From contig JAHZHF010000106.1 of assembly GCA_019420405.1 (NCBI GenBank), positions 1-9,416 on the forward strand: 9,416 bases of DNA. Reading direction: 5' to 3'. This document shows positions 1 through 6,714 of this stretch, piece by piece. How positions within the stretch are numbered: the stretch's first letter is position 1; each line of letters starts with the position of its first letter. Both the position numbers and the translations under genes were made by a program. The notes beneath the pieces are model-generated. The model had not been told where the DNA came from. It made no database searches and saw only the letters and a program-made list of their open reading frames with translations. This DNA comes from Clostridiales bacterium. Its GTDB lineage: Bacteria > Bacillota > Clostridia > Lachnospirales > Lachnospiraceae.

Positions 1-44
1 ATGTCAGCACCTCATTTCTTTTTTTAGATATTTTGTTCTTTTTC

Positions 45-79
45 TTGCATTTTTGCTTTTTATATACTATTGTTAATAT
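45..79 (+). promoter_or_regulatory. Possible promoter of the AraC-family regulator gene
   Basis: The 116 bases before the regulator gene are T- and A-rich and contain no other gene. TTGCAT (45-50) lies 17 bases before TATTGT (68-73). A second reading is the extended -10 TGTTAATAT (71-79) with TTGCTT (53-58) 15 bases upstream. Neither is close to consensus and the base composition makes chance matches likely. I infer only that the promoter lies in this stretch. Confidence 0.3.
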
Positions 80-116
80 CATAACATATCAAATAATAAT
101 TGGAAAGGAATTTAAA

Positions 117-947
117 ATGAGCCACAGTCAGCATTCAGTAAACCCTAACAGTATTACAAAAATGAACGCCCGGCTTTTGTCCATCACTTTATCCAAGGAC
201 GAACAGGACTGGCAAAGTGTTTTTCACACTCATCATTTTACTGAAATTTTCTTTGTGCTGGAGGGCCGGGGCAACTTTCTTTTCCGCGAGGGAATACGTT
301 CCATCCGAACCGGAGATTTAATTGTTATTCCGCCATATATTGAACACACCGAACAGTCCATACCCGGAACCTCTTTAAAATATTACGTCCTGGGGATTGA
401 CGGAATTACCTTCCAGACCAAATATGATGCTGCGACCGCGCAGATTTACTGCAATTTTGACAACCACTCCATAATCGCAACCCTTTTCGATCAGATTTAC
501 TACGAAATAAAAGGAGAGCAATATGGTTCGGATCAAATCTGTCAGCATCTGCTTGAGGTCCTCCTGATCCGTATTGTCCGTATGAAGCAGCTCATTCCGA
601 TTTCCACCAATTCTGTAAAAATGTCGAAAGAGTGTGCACAGATAAAAGAATATCTGGATACAAATTATGCATCTCACATCACGCTCGATACGTTAACTGA
701 ACTGACGCACATGAACAAATATTACATGGCTCATTCATTTACAAAATTTACAGGACTATCGCCAATCCAGTACTTAAACCAGCGTCGCATTGAAGCAGCA
801 TGCCACCTTCTGACAAATACAGATCACTCTATATCAAACATTGCCGCTCTTACAGGATTTTCCTCGCAGTCCTATTTTACGCAGACCTTCCGGAAATTCC
901 ACAATGTCACACCAATCAAGTATCGCCAGACTCACTCAAAAAACTGA
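117..947 (+). CDS. AraC-family transcriptional regulator with N-terminal cupin sensor domain
   Basis: This encodes a 276-residue cytoplasmic regulator of the usual AraC/XylS sugar-sensing size. Residues about 30-95 form a cupin-like ligand-binding barrel, with the HTHHFTEIFFVLEG stretch (37-50) and H77 after a conserved PP. Residues about 175-270 are the DNA-binding domain with two helix-turn-helix units: 189-213 (ending SFTKFTG) and 239-266 (NIAALTGFSSQSYFTQTFRK), the second being the classic AraC signature. The ATG at 117 was chosen because GGAAAGGA (102-109) precedes it by 7 bases. The frame is open back to an ATG at 33, but those extra residues are hydrophobic translation of T-rich DNA without a ribosome binding site. 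The gene converges on the transporter/phosphorylase operon, so it probably controls that operon and perhaps the sulfatases. The ligand is unknown; a mucin-type disaccharide or its product is an inference from context. Confidence 0.93.
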   Translation: MSHSQHSVNPNSITKMNARLLSITLSKDEQDWQSVFHTHHFTEIFFVLEGRGNFLFREGIRSIRTGDLIVIPPYIEHTEQSIPGTSLKYYVLGIDGITFQTKYDAATAQIYCNFDNHSIIATLFDQIYYEIKGEQYGSDQICQHLLEVLLIRIVRMKQLIPISTNSVKMSKECAQIKEYLDTNYASHITLDTLTELTHMNKYYMAHSFTKFTGLSPIQYLNQRRIEAACHLLTNTDHSISNIAALTGFSSQSYFTQTFRKFHNVTPIKYRQTHSKN

Positions 948-955
948 TGTTACAC

Positions 956-1002
956 AAAAGCCACTAAGATGGCCGGTTCTTCCGGCCATCCTCATGGCTT
1001 TT
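956..1002. terminator. Bidirectional intrinsic terminator between convergent genes
   Basis: A perfect 9-bp inner stem (GATGGCCGG 968-976 with CCGGCCATC 982-990, loop TTCTT) is enclosed by an 8-bp outer stem (AAAAGCCA 956-963 with TGGCTTTT 995-1002), with 4-nt internal loops between the two. Each strand therefore has a GC-rich hairpin followed by T residues. It can terminate both the regulator transcript, whose stop is 9 bases before it, and the phosphorylase operon coming the other way, whose stop is 4 bases from it. Confidence 0.88.
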
Positions 1003-1005
1003 CTC

Positions 1006-3168
1006 TTAAATCTCATACCACTTGATTTCGTTCGCGTCAAGATCCAGATCAAAGCTGGAGCCGTCGCCCTTATAAACCGTTGTACTCTGCGGCTCATAAG
1101 TATTATTTACAACGCAGTACTTTCCATTTTTTACATATGCATGAACTTCTACATTAAAGTTTGTGCTGAACCACTTATGCAGGTTCGCCTCATCATGTGA
1201 TGCCCAAATGATCGAACGGTAGAGAATACGGCTGTTCTCAAAGCTGTACGGAAGTCCACTGATATATACACAGCGTCCGCTTCCGAACTCATTGACAGCC
1301 ATCTGCACTTCCTTATTGCGCTGCACAAGAATCTGAGTTCCGTCAAGAGCGTAAATATTCTTTTCGCCTTCTCCGAAATCAATCTCTTTTGTACAGTCTT
1401 CTTTGATAAAGTGATCGTGCTCATCCCAGTTGTATTTATCCATATTGAGAGTAAATCCGTTTTCTCTCTCCACTCCCATCACGGTTGCAAGCTGGAAGAA
1501 ATGGCCTTCATGCTGATGAGCCGCAGGCTCGCCTACACCGATAAAGCCGCCGCCTTCATAGATGAATTTCTTAACAGCGGTTATAATCGTCTCGTCAAGC
1601 CAGTTGTCTCCGCCGGTATATGCGGTATCTGCGTCTCCGATATTCATCAGCACATCAATATCATCCAGAATAGCCGGATTGTTTCTGATGTCGTCAAAGC
1701 TGATAAATTTCACATCAAATGGAGCACCACTGAGCGCTTCAATAATTCCCGCATAGGAATATGTCTCTCTGTGATAGATCGCATGGTGTACCATGTGATT
1801 GCCCCATGCGCGCATCTTGCCCCAGCAGTTTAAGATTGCGACTCTCTTAATGCAGTACGGAGTCGTTCCCTTGATGTTATCATAAAGTTCACGGAACTCA
1901 TTACATACACTTTCTACATAATCGACAAATTCCGGGAACTTCAGAGCGAGTTTCAGGTATCCGCCATATCCGATCCGGTCAATCGGTTTTCTTAAGATTG
2001 CACGTCTTGCTGTCACCCAGTTTACCTTTGCCTCTTTCACCGGATCTCCGCCCTCGCGGAACACGTCCGGGAAGAAGTACGGAAGCAGACGTCCCTCTCT
2101 GTAGTTCACGCCCTCGATATCACTGATCAGACGCAGTGTAGACCCATTTCCAACACTTCCTACAACAGCATCCAGGCCGATTGTCTTGAACTCATCCATA
2201 AACGGCTCCATACCGATCCAGTGATCTCCCAGGAACATCATTGCTTCTTTGCCGCCTTCGTGTGTGATATCCACCATTTCTTTGGCAAGCTTTGCAACTT
2301 CTCTCCTCTGGAAAGCCTGGAAATCTGTGAATTCTTTGGACGGAATACGGTAAGGGTTGTTCATGTAACCCTGATCAATAATAAATTCCGGACGGAACTT
2401 ATATCCGACTTCCTTCTCAAACTGCTCCAGAATATACGGGCTGACAGATGCGGAATAGCCATACCAGTCTACAAACTTTTCTCTTGCCAGTTCATCAAAA
2501 ACCAGAGTGAACTGATGGAAAAATGTGGTATAACGGATCACATCAACATGCGGATTATCCGCCATAAACTTTCTCAGACGTTCCATAGAATACTTATGCG
2601 TCTTAGGCTGACGTACGTCAAATGTAATCTGTTTCTCAAAATTTGTCCATCCGTTTGTCACAGCATTGTACATGTGAACCGGATCCCACATAATATATGC
2701 CAGGAAGCTCACTGTATAGTCGTGAAATTTCTTCGCATTGTGGATCGTTACATCTCCTGTTTCCTCATCATAGCTCCACTCAGATACAGGTACTACGTCG
2801 CCTGTGGTACGGTCAATCACTTCCCACCATCTTGTAATATCATCATGATTATTTACTTTAAGCATGTCCGGATAGAGATGGTTCATCAGGTGAACAGACA
2901 GCTCGTCTTCTGTTGCAGTATAGAACGGAGTCATGATATACATCTGCTGGATCTCGTCCGGATTCGCCTTTGCCCACGCGTTGTCTTTCCTTGTTGTATA
3001 ATATGTAGAGTATACCTTTGCGTCTACGCTTTTCAATTCTTCCGGATAATCGGTTCCGTCGCAGTCACGGATCGCATCCGCGCCCCAGCGCTCTAACAGC
3101 TCCAGAGTTTCCGGTACTACATCCACATCTGTCGGGATTGTAACTCTTCCTTTTGACTGTTCTTTCAA
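1006..3168 (-). CDS. GH112 1,3-beta-galactosyl-N-acetylhexosamine phosphorylase (lacto-N-biose/galacto-N-biose phosphorylase type)
   Basis: GH112 enzymes are inverting phosphorylases that convert Gal-beta-1,3-HexNAc plus phosphate into alpha-Gal-1-phosphate and GlcNAc or GalNAc in the cytoplasm. The 720-residue protein has an N-terminal TIM-barrel-like part (about 5-430), an alpha/beta Rossmann-like middle domain (about 440-660) and a small C-terminal beta domain. Recognisable family stretches include GRVTIP (8-13), WGADAIRDCDGTD (28-40), GDHWIG (314-319) and HQHEGHFF (551-558). If I recall the Bifidobacterium longum enzyme numbering correctly (general acid Asp313; Arg32, Arg210, Arg358 and Tyr362 in the active site), the equivalents are D315, R34, R212, R360 and Y364, a constant offset of two. 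There is no signal peptide. The start is a TTG with AGGAG (3180-3176) 7 bases upstream; the nearby ATG at 3173 is out of frame and stops after two codons. It is the last gene of the operon, 79 bases after the second permease. A few GH112 members act on Gal-beta-1,4-rhamnose, so the exact acceptor is not proven. Confidence 0.94.
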   Translation of the reverse strand: MKEQSKGRVTIPTDVDVVPETLELLERWGADAIRDCDGTDYPEELKSVDAKVYSTYYTTRKDNAWAKANPDEIQQMYIMTPFYTATEDELSVHLMNHLYPDMLKVNNHDDITRWWEVIDRTTGDVVPVSEWSYDEETGDVTIHNAKKFHDYTVSFLAYIMWDPVHMYNAVTNGWTNFEKQITFDVRQPKTHKYSMERLRKFMADNPHVDVIRYTTFFHQFTLVFDELAREKFVDWYGYSASVSPYILEQFEKEVGYKFRPEFIIDQGYMNNPYRIPSKEFTDFQAFQRREVAKLAKEMVDITHEGGKEAMMFLGDHWIGMEPFMDEFKTIGLDAVVGSVGNGSTLRLISDIEGVNYREGRLLPYFFPDVFREGGDPVKEAKVNWVTARRAILRKPIDRIGYGGYLKLALKFPEFVDYVESVCNEFRELYDNIKGTTPYCIKRVAILNCWGKMRAWGNHMVHHAIYHRETYSYAGIIEALSGAPFDVKFISFDDIRNNPAILDDIDVLMNIGDADTAYTGGDNWLDETIITAVKKFIYEGGGFIGVGEPAAHQHEGHFFQLATVMGVERENGFTLNMDKYNWDEHDHFIKEDCTKEIDFGEGEKNIYALDGTQILVQRNKEVQMAVNEFGSGRCVYISGLPYSFENSRILYRSIIWASHDEANLHKWFSTNFNVEVHAYVKNGKYCVVNNTYEPQSTTVYKGDGSSFDLDLDANEIKWYEI

Positions 3169-3173
3169 AACAT

Positions 3174-3180
3174 TTCTCCT
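3174..3180 (-). promoter_or_regulatory. Ribosome binding site deciding the TTG start of the GH112 gene
   Basis: Read on the minus strand, AGGAG (3180-3176) is followed by AAATGTT and then TTG (3168-3166), a 7-base spacing. The ATG at 3173-3171 lies only two bases after AGGAG, which is too close, and its frame reads ATG TTT TGA. The downstream protein start KEQSKGRVTIP fits the usual GH112 N-terminus, so TTG is the supported start. Confidence 0.75.
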
Positions 3181-3194
3181 CTCTTATACAAACG

Positions 3195-3221
3195 AACCGG
3201 TACAGATGCTCCATGCCGGTC
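3195..3221 (-). other. Small hairpin in the permease-GH112 gap
   Basis: AACCGG (3195-3200) can pair with CCGGTC (3216-3221) around a 15-nt loop, with a G-T pair at the base on the transcript. There is no T-tract after it on the minus strand, so it is not a terminator. It might act in mRNA processing or stability between the permease and phosphorylase genes, but a 6-bp stem is close to chance level. Confidence 0.3.
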
Positions 3222-3247
3222 CGCTATTTTCAAATAAATATACTATC

Positions 3248-4120
3248 CTAACCTTTGACACCGCCGCCGGTAACACCTGCAATGATCTTCTCTGACAGGA
3301 AGATATAGAGCAGGAACGTCGGAAGGAATACGATAATAACCGAAGCAAAAAGTCCGCCATAATTTCCTGTGTATTTCATCGAGTTTACAATCTGCAGAAG
3401 TCCGACGCCAACCGGGGTCGTCTCTGTGGAAGTCGCAAAAATGAGTGCCATAAAGAACTCATTCCAAACGCTCATAAAGTTGAAGATTGTCACCGTCACG
3501 ATAGCCGGCTGCACAAGAGGCAGCATAATCTGCCAGAACGTCTTGCCCGGAGTACATCCGTCGATTGCCGCAGCCTCCTCATAACTCCGTGAAAGGCTGG
3601 CAAAGAAGTTAAGCAAATACGTGGTCGTAAACGGTACTCGCAGAAGAATATATAAAATAATAAGCAGGATCCTTCCTCTGATATGATATTCAGCTGTCAA
3701 AGAATAGATCGGCATAATAATCATAACTTCCGGAATACTCATCGCGAGTACAAGGCTGGTTTTAATCCCCTTGTTTCCAAGGAACGTGAATCTGGAAAGC
3801 ACATATGCTCCAGGAGCTGCGATCAGAATCACGCAAACACATGTAACCGTTGCATACAGCAGTGAGTTACCAAAATACACGGATACATTTCCAGTATTCC
3901 AAGCGTTAATATAATTTTCAAAATGAAAACCTGATGCAAAATCAAATACCGCACCGGAAAAAATCTCTTTGGATGTGGAAAGGCTGGCTGCCAAAATCCA
4001 AATCAGGAACGCCGCCGTAAACAGGATCCAGATGAATACAATCAGGTATCCCGGGAGAAGCGCCGCTTCTTTTTTCCAGTTAACTTTTTCTTTATATACT
4101 ACTTTTTCTTTTTTACTCAT
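3248..4120 (-). CDS. Carbohydrate ABC transporter permease, CUT1 family, MalG-like
   Basis: This is the second inner-membrane subunit of a CUT1 (binding-protein-dependent) oligosaccharide importer, 290 residues, typical for MalG/UgpE-like permeases. A lysine-rich N-terminus precedes about six hydrophobic segments (roughly 24-46, 84-108, 120-141, 149-171, 204-226, 257-276). The cytoplasmic EAA loop that docks on the ATPase is clear: EEAAAIDGCT with the conserved Gly at 188 and the LP pair at 200-201. The protein ends VTGGGVKG, as MalG-type permeases usually do. The ATG at 4120 has GAGGTG (4131-4126) five bases upstream, and the gene starts 21 bases after the stop of the first permease. The partner ATPase is absent from this window; many Firmicutes CUT1 systems use a shared MsmK/UgpC-type ATPase. 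The gene order suggests import of the GH112 substrate. Confidence 0.94.
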   Translation of the reverse strand: MSKKEKVVYKEKVNWKKEAALLPGYLIVFIWILFTAAFLIWILAASLSTSKEIFSGAVFDFASGFHFENYINAWNTGNVSVYFGNSLLYATVTCVCVILIAAPGAYVLSRFTFLGNKGIKTSLVLAMSIPEVMIIMPIYSLTAEYHIRGRILLIILYILLRVPFTTTYLLNFFASLSRSYEEAAAIDGCTPGKTFWQIMLPLVQPAIVTVTIFNFMSVWNEFFMALIFATSTETTPVGVGLLQIVNSMKYTGNYGGLFASVIIVFLPTFLLYIFLSEKIIAGVTGGGVKG

Positions 4121-4141
4121 CTTTTCACCTCATCGCGCAGA

Positions 4142-5035
4142 CTAGAACTCCAGATCGTCATCTTTGAGCAGCTTGTTCATCAAGAAGTAGATAACCGCAA
4201 CAATAAGTGCCAGGCAGACACCGATGGCAGCTCCGGCTCCGGCATCACGCTGAACGTTTCCTACTGTACCGAATACAGTGTCATACAGATAAACTACCGG
4301 GACAACCGTAGATGCCTCTGTACTGACAGGAGAAAACATCTTTGACCAGAGGAAGAAAGTAAGACAGTTTACACTCCAGAATGTAATGTTTGTCTTGAAA
4401 ATCCCGCGAAGCAGAGGAAGTGTAATCCGGAAAAACTGCTGCACTTTATTTGCTCCGTCAATGGTGGCTGCTTCTCCGATATCAGCCGGTATTCTTTCAA
4501 TACCGTTAATGAAGATCAACATATAATATCCAACCGCACCAAAGCAGAACGCACCAAGCATTGCCCAAAACTTCATGTCCGTACCCAGCCAGTTCTTTCC
4601 TTCCAGCCCCAAAGCTCCCAGGATCTGATTTATCAGGCCATAATCCTGATTGTAAATATACTGAATCCACATTGTGGCGAGAGCAACCGCACTGATTATA
4701 TTGGGCATATAGATCGCCGCACGGAAAAACTTCTTAAACCGGATTCCACTTGTCAGGATCACCGCGAACAGCAATGCAAAAGAGAGAATAATTACACCGC
4801 CGATGATCCAGATCGTCAGCACGTTCGCCATAGCTCTCTGGAACGTAGGAGAATTAAATATCTTTATGTAATTATCCACCCCGTTAAAGGTCCACTCCGA
4901 TACACTGGAAGTTACACTCTCAATACCGAAAAAGCTCATTATGACTGTACGCACCACCGGATACAGATACATAACGATGAGAGCCAGCAGACATGGGAGG
5001 ATAAATCCCGCAATAAAAAGTCTATTCTTTTTCAT
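4142..5035 (-). CDS. Carbohydrate ABC transporter permease, CUT1 family, MalF-like
   Basis: This is the first inner-membrane subunit of the importer. From the ATG at 5035 it has 297 residues, with about six hydrophobic segments (roughly 6-28, 70-95, 105-127, 155-178, 212-236, 265-290). The EAA motif reads IGEAATIDGANK at 187-197, with LPLLRG at 206-211, as in MalF/UgpA proteins. The start is uncertain. A GTG at 5050 would add five residues, but it lies inside the GAGGTG that looks like the ribosome binding site and has no good site of its own upstream. For the ATG at 5035 that GAGGTG (5053-5048) is 12 bases away, slightly long. The gene follows the binding-protein gene after a 73-base gap containing a strong hairpin, and precedes the second permease by 21 bases. 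Confidence 0.92.
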   Translation of the reverse strand: MKKNRLFIAGFILPCLLALIVMYLYPVVRTVIMSFFGIESVTSSVSEWTFNGVDNYIKIFNSPTFQRAMANVLTIWIIGGVIILSFALLFAVILTSGIRFKKFFRAAIYMPNIISAVALATMWIQYIYNQDYGLINQILGALGLEGKNWLGTDMKFWAMLGAFCFGAVGYYMLIFINGIERIPADIGEAATIDGANKVQQFFRITLPLLRGIFKTNITFWSVNCLTFFLWSKMFSPVSTEASTVVPVVYLYDTVFGTVGNVQRDAGAGAAIGVCLALIVAVIYFLMNKLLKDDDLEF

Positions 5036-5046
5036 CTTCCTATATT

Positions 5047-5071
5047 TCACCTCTTCGATAAAATGAGGTGA
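5047..5071 (-). promoter_or_regulatory. Alternative pairing that could mask the permease ribosome binding site
   Basis: On the transcript, TCACCTC (5071-5065), part of the 3' arm of the upstream hairpin, is perfectly complementary to GAGGTGA (5053-5047), the likely ribosome binding site of the first permease gene. The loop would be 11 nt. This 7-bp pairing and the 12-bp hairpin at 5064-5092 use the same bases, so they exclude each other. The complementarity is seen directly; a regulatory role is inference. Confidence 0.4.
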
Positions 5072-5092
5072 CGCTGAATCAGCGTCACCTCA
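5064..5092 (-). terminator. Strong intra-operon hairpin (partial terminator or mRNA-protecting stem) after the binding-protein gene
   Basis: TGAGGTGACGCT (5064-5075) and AGCGTCACCTCA (5081-5092) form a perfect 12-bp stem around GAATC. On the transcript it begins 16 bases after the binding-protein stop and is followed by TTTTATCG, a short T-tract. In CUT1 operons such a stem commonly lets the binding protein be made in excess over the membrane subunits, by partial termination or by protecting the upstream mRNA from 3' decay. The short T-tract suggests leaky rather than full termination. Confidence 0.75.
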
Positions 5093-5108
5093 AGGTCTTC
5101 AGCTAATC

Positions 5109-6380
5109 TTAGTATAAAGCATCCATTGCCGCTGCGAAGTCAGCTCCTGTAGCATAGCTTCCCTCATACAGTTTAACAACTGTCTCTGCGATTACAGACA
5201 TCAGATCTGCATTCTCATTCAGACCCATATTCCATGTAAGCGGTGCGCTTGTAGCCTCAAGAACCTCTGTTGTTCCAGCCTGTGAAGCCGGAGCTGTGTT
5301 GGACGGATCAGCCGGAATCTGGTTGGAAGAATCCGCTTTCGCCTGATCCTGCTCTCCTGTTACAACATACATAGCGAAATCGAAAGCTGCCTGCTGGTTC
5401 TCGCTGTATTTTGTAACTGCGATTGAGTTAGCTCCTGCGAATGTACTTGTAGAATCAGCACCATTCTCCACTGTCGGATAAGCGAACAGTCCCCAGTTCA
5501 GCTCTGTACCGGAGTTCTGGTTTACCTCAGCTGTTACATAGTTTGCACAAACAACCATTGCAACATTCTGATCGATACCCATCTTGTTCTGGCTTGCCGG
5601 ATACTCATCCGGAGCACCGTCTGCAAGGTATCCTGCATTTACGAACTCGATGATGTCATCTGCCGCCTGGATAACGCCTTCATTCTGGCTCCATCCGCCG
5701 TTTACAGCGAGATCAGCTGTCACATCCTGTCCGATTGTTCTTGCAAGATGATATCCAAACCAGAACGGAGCGTATGTGCTGTCCAGAGCCATCGGCTGAT
5801 ATCCTGCGTCCTTCATTGTCTGGCACGCTGTCATAAACTCGTCCCAAGTCGTCGGTGTCTCTGTGATGCCGCAGTCATCAAAGATATCCTTATTGTAGAA
5901 CACGCCACCTACTGACGGCTGCTCTGTTAAGCATGCAAGGAAGCCTGCTTCTTCATTTACGACATCATTGAATACCTGATAACTCTTGTCTGCGTATCCG
6001 GCAGCATCAGCCATCTCTGTAAGGTCGGCCACATAGTCCACATAGTTTCCTGTGATTCTTGTGTAGTCATCCTCGAACAGATCAAAAGACTCTTCACTTT
6101 CAAGAGCTGAGGAAAGGATGTTCTTGATATCACGGCCTTTCCACTCGAAAGTTACATGTGCGCCAGTCTCTTCCTCAAAAGCATCTGCTGCTTCCTGGAG
6201 AGCCTGTCCCTGCGGCTCTGCATTTGTCCACATAGACCAGTATGTAAGCTCTACGCCGTCATACTTCTTCTCTCCGCCGTCTGATGAACCGCTGTCACTT
6301 CCGCCTGAGCTTCCGCATCCGGCAACAAGACCTGTTACCATGGCTGCTGCGAGCAGTACACTGATTACTTTCTTTTTCAT
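5109..6380 (-). CDS. Extracellular sugar-binding lipoprotein of a CUT1 ABC importer
   Basis: This 423-residue protein captures the sugar outside the cell and hands it to the two permeases encoded downstream. It opens with a lipoprotein signal peptide: lysines at 2-4, a hydrophobic core to about residue 18, and the lipobox VAGC with the lipidated cysteine at residue 22. A Gly/Ser-rich linker follows, then an SBP_bac_1-type fold starting at YDGVELTYWSMW. The length and several scattered tryptophan and tyrosine residues fit an oligosaccharide binder of this family. The ATG at 6380 was chosen because AGGAGG lies just upstream (6392-6387) and the signal peptide starts there; the frame is open further back, but those residues include the translated ribosome binding site. 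It is the first gene of the operon. The ligand is inferred from the neighbouring GH112 gene to be a galactosyl-HexNAc disaccharide, perhaps sulfated. Confidence 0.94.
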   Translation of the reverse strand: MKKKVISVLLAAAMVTGLVAGCGSSGGSDSGSSDGGEKKYDGVELTYWSMWTNAEPQGQALQEAADAFEEETGAHVTFEWKGRDIKNILSSALESEESFDLFEDDYTRITGNYVDYVADLTEMADAAGYADKSYQVFNDVVNEEAGFLACLTEQPSVGGVFYNKDIFDDCGITETPTTWDEFMTACQTMKDAGYQPMALDSTYAPFWFGYHLARTIGQDVTADLAVNGGWSQNEGVIQAADDIIEFVNAGYLADGAPDEYPASQNKMGIDQNVAMVVCANYVTAEVNQNSGTELNWGLFAYPTVENGADSTSTFAGANSIAVTKYSENQQAAFDFAMYVVTGEQDQAKADSSNQIPADPSNTAPASQAGTTEVLEATSAPLTWNMGLNENADLMSVIAETVVKLYEGSYATGADFAAAMDALY

Positions 6381-6410
6381 TTTACTTCCTCCTTTACATA
6401 TGTTAGTTAG

Positions 6411-6439
6411 ATTATATTTCGCATTCCTTATCATTTCAA
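6411..6439 (-). promoter_or_regulatory. Sigma-70-type promoter of the importer/phosphorylase operon
   Basis: On the minus strand, TTGAAA (6439-6434) and a perfect TATAAT (6416-6411) are separated by exactly 17 bases. Transcription would start near 6404, giving a short leader of about 24 bases that contains the AGGAGG ribosome binding site. The palindrome ATCATGAT (6439-6446) abuts and overlaps the first base of the -35 element, and ATCAT is repeated at 6430-6434, so a regulator could act here. Confidence 0.7.
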
Positions 6440-6585
6440 TCATGATCTTGTTCTCTTTTTTATATTTGTTGTTATTTTGCTATCTTTATGACAATATTGT
6501 TTAATTTTTTCCGTTATTTCACACAACTTTTCTTTTTTCGCTCGATATTTTTTTACGTTTTTTACAATTTTATAATATCCTGCTT

Positions 6586-6597
6586 CATTTTATCTGC
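6586..6597 (+). repeat. Direct repeat copy 1, CATTTTATCTGC
   Basis: A perfect 12-nt match to the second copy at 6632-6643, 46 bases start to start, in the same orientation. A weaker similar stretch, CATTTTGCTC, lies between the copies (6605-6614). AraC-family proteins often bind directly repeated half-sites, so this is a candidate operator; that role is inference. Confidence 0.5.
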
Positions 6598-6622
6598 TTC
6601 CTGTCATTTTGCTCTCTATTCC

Positions 6623-6651
6623 TTGATTTTGCATTTTATCTGCATTATCAT
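6623..6651 (+). promoter_or_regulatory. Candidate promoter of the sulfatase genes
   Basis: TTGATT (6623-6628) and TATCAT (6646-6651) are spaced by 17 bases, matching four and five of six consensus bases. Transcription would start near 6658, giving a leader of about 79 bases. The second copy of the 12-nt direct repeat lies in the spacer, which would suit repression or activation at this promoter. An alternative -10, TATAAT at 6571-6576, lacks a good -35. Confidence 0.45.
6632..6643 (+). repeat. Direct repeat copy 2, CATTTTATCTGC
   Basis: This is identical to 6586-6597 and lies between the -35 and -10 of the candidate sulfatase promoter. The bases flanking the two copies differ, so the conserved unit is 12 nt. 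It is a candidate regulator half-site, possibly for the AraC-family protein encoded at the left end of the window. Confidence 0.5.
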
Positions 6652-6685
6652 AATAACAAATATTACACATATTTAATAATTTTCG

Positions 6686-6714
6686 TTCTCCGTGCCTTTG
6701 GCGCTGCCGGAGAA
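6686..6714 (+). other. Leader hairpin upstream of the first sulfatase gene
   Basis: TTCTCCG (6686-6692) pairs with CGGAGAA (6708-6714), with an additional inner GCC/GGC pairing. The hairpin ends about five bases before the AAGGAG ribosome binding site and is followed by A residues rather than T, so it is not a terminator. It is the only GC-rich patch in the intergenic region and may stabilise the 5' end of the sulfatase mRNA. Confidence 0.4.

Noticed and set aside
45..56. TTGCATTTT shared between the region upstream of the regulator gene and the second 12-nt repeat (6629-6637)
   Set aside because: Nine matching bases in T-rich DNA are easily chance, and the rest of the 12-nt repeat is not conserved there.
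33..116. N-terminal extension of the AraC-family regulator from an upstream ATG
   Set aside because: The extra residues are low-complexity hydrophobic translation of T-rich DNA, there is no ribosome binding site before 33, and a good one precedes the ATG at 117.
841..1200. Plus-strand open frame bridging the regulator end and the phosphorylase end
   Set aside because: It overlaps two real genes and the bidirectional terminator and has no recognisable domain.
2221..3096. 291-codon open frame on the plus strand inside the phosphorylase gene
   Set aside because: It lies wholly antisense to the GH112 gene, has no ribosome binding site, and its Cys/His/Ile-rich translation shows no domain; it is a shadow of the real gene.
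5036..5050. GTG start for the first permease gene
   Set aside because: The GTG is part of the GAGGTG ribosome binding site and has no site of its own upstream. The ATG at 5035 is preferred, though its 12-base spacing leaves some doubt.
6381..6443. Upstream extension of the binding-protein gene to an ATG at 6443
   Set aside because: It would translate the promoter and the AGGAGG ribosome binding site and place residues ahead of a clean lipoprotein signal peptide that starts at 6380.
6658..6674. AAATAT-5-ATATTT inverted repeat as an operator
   Set aside because: It is made only of A and T in a very AT-rich region, so it has little information.
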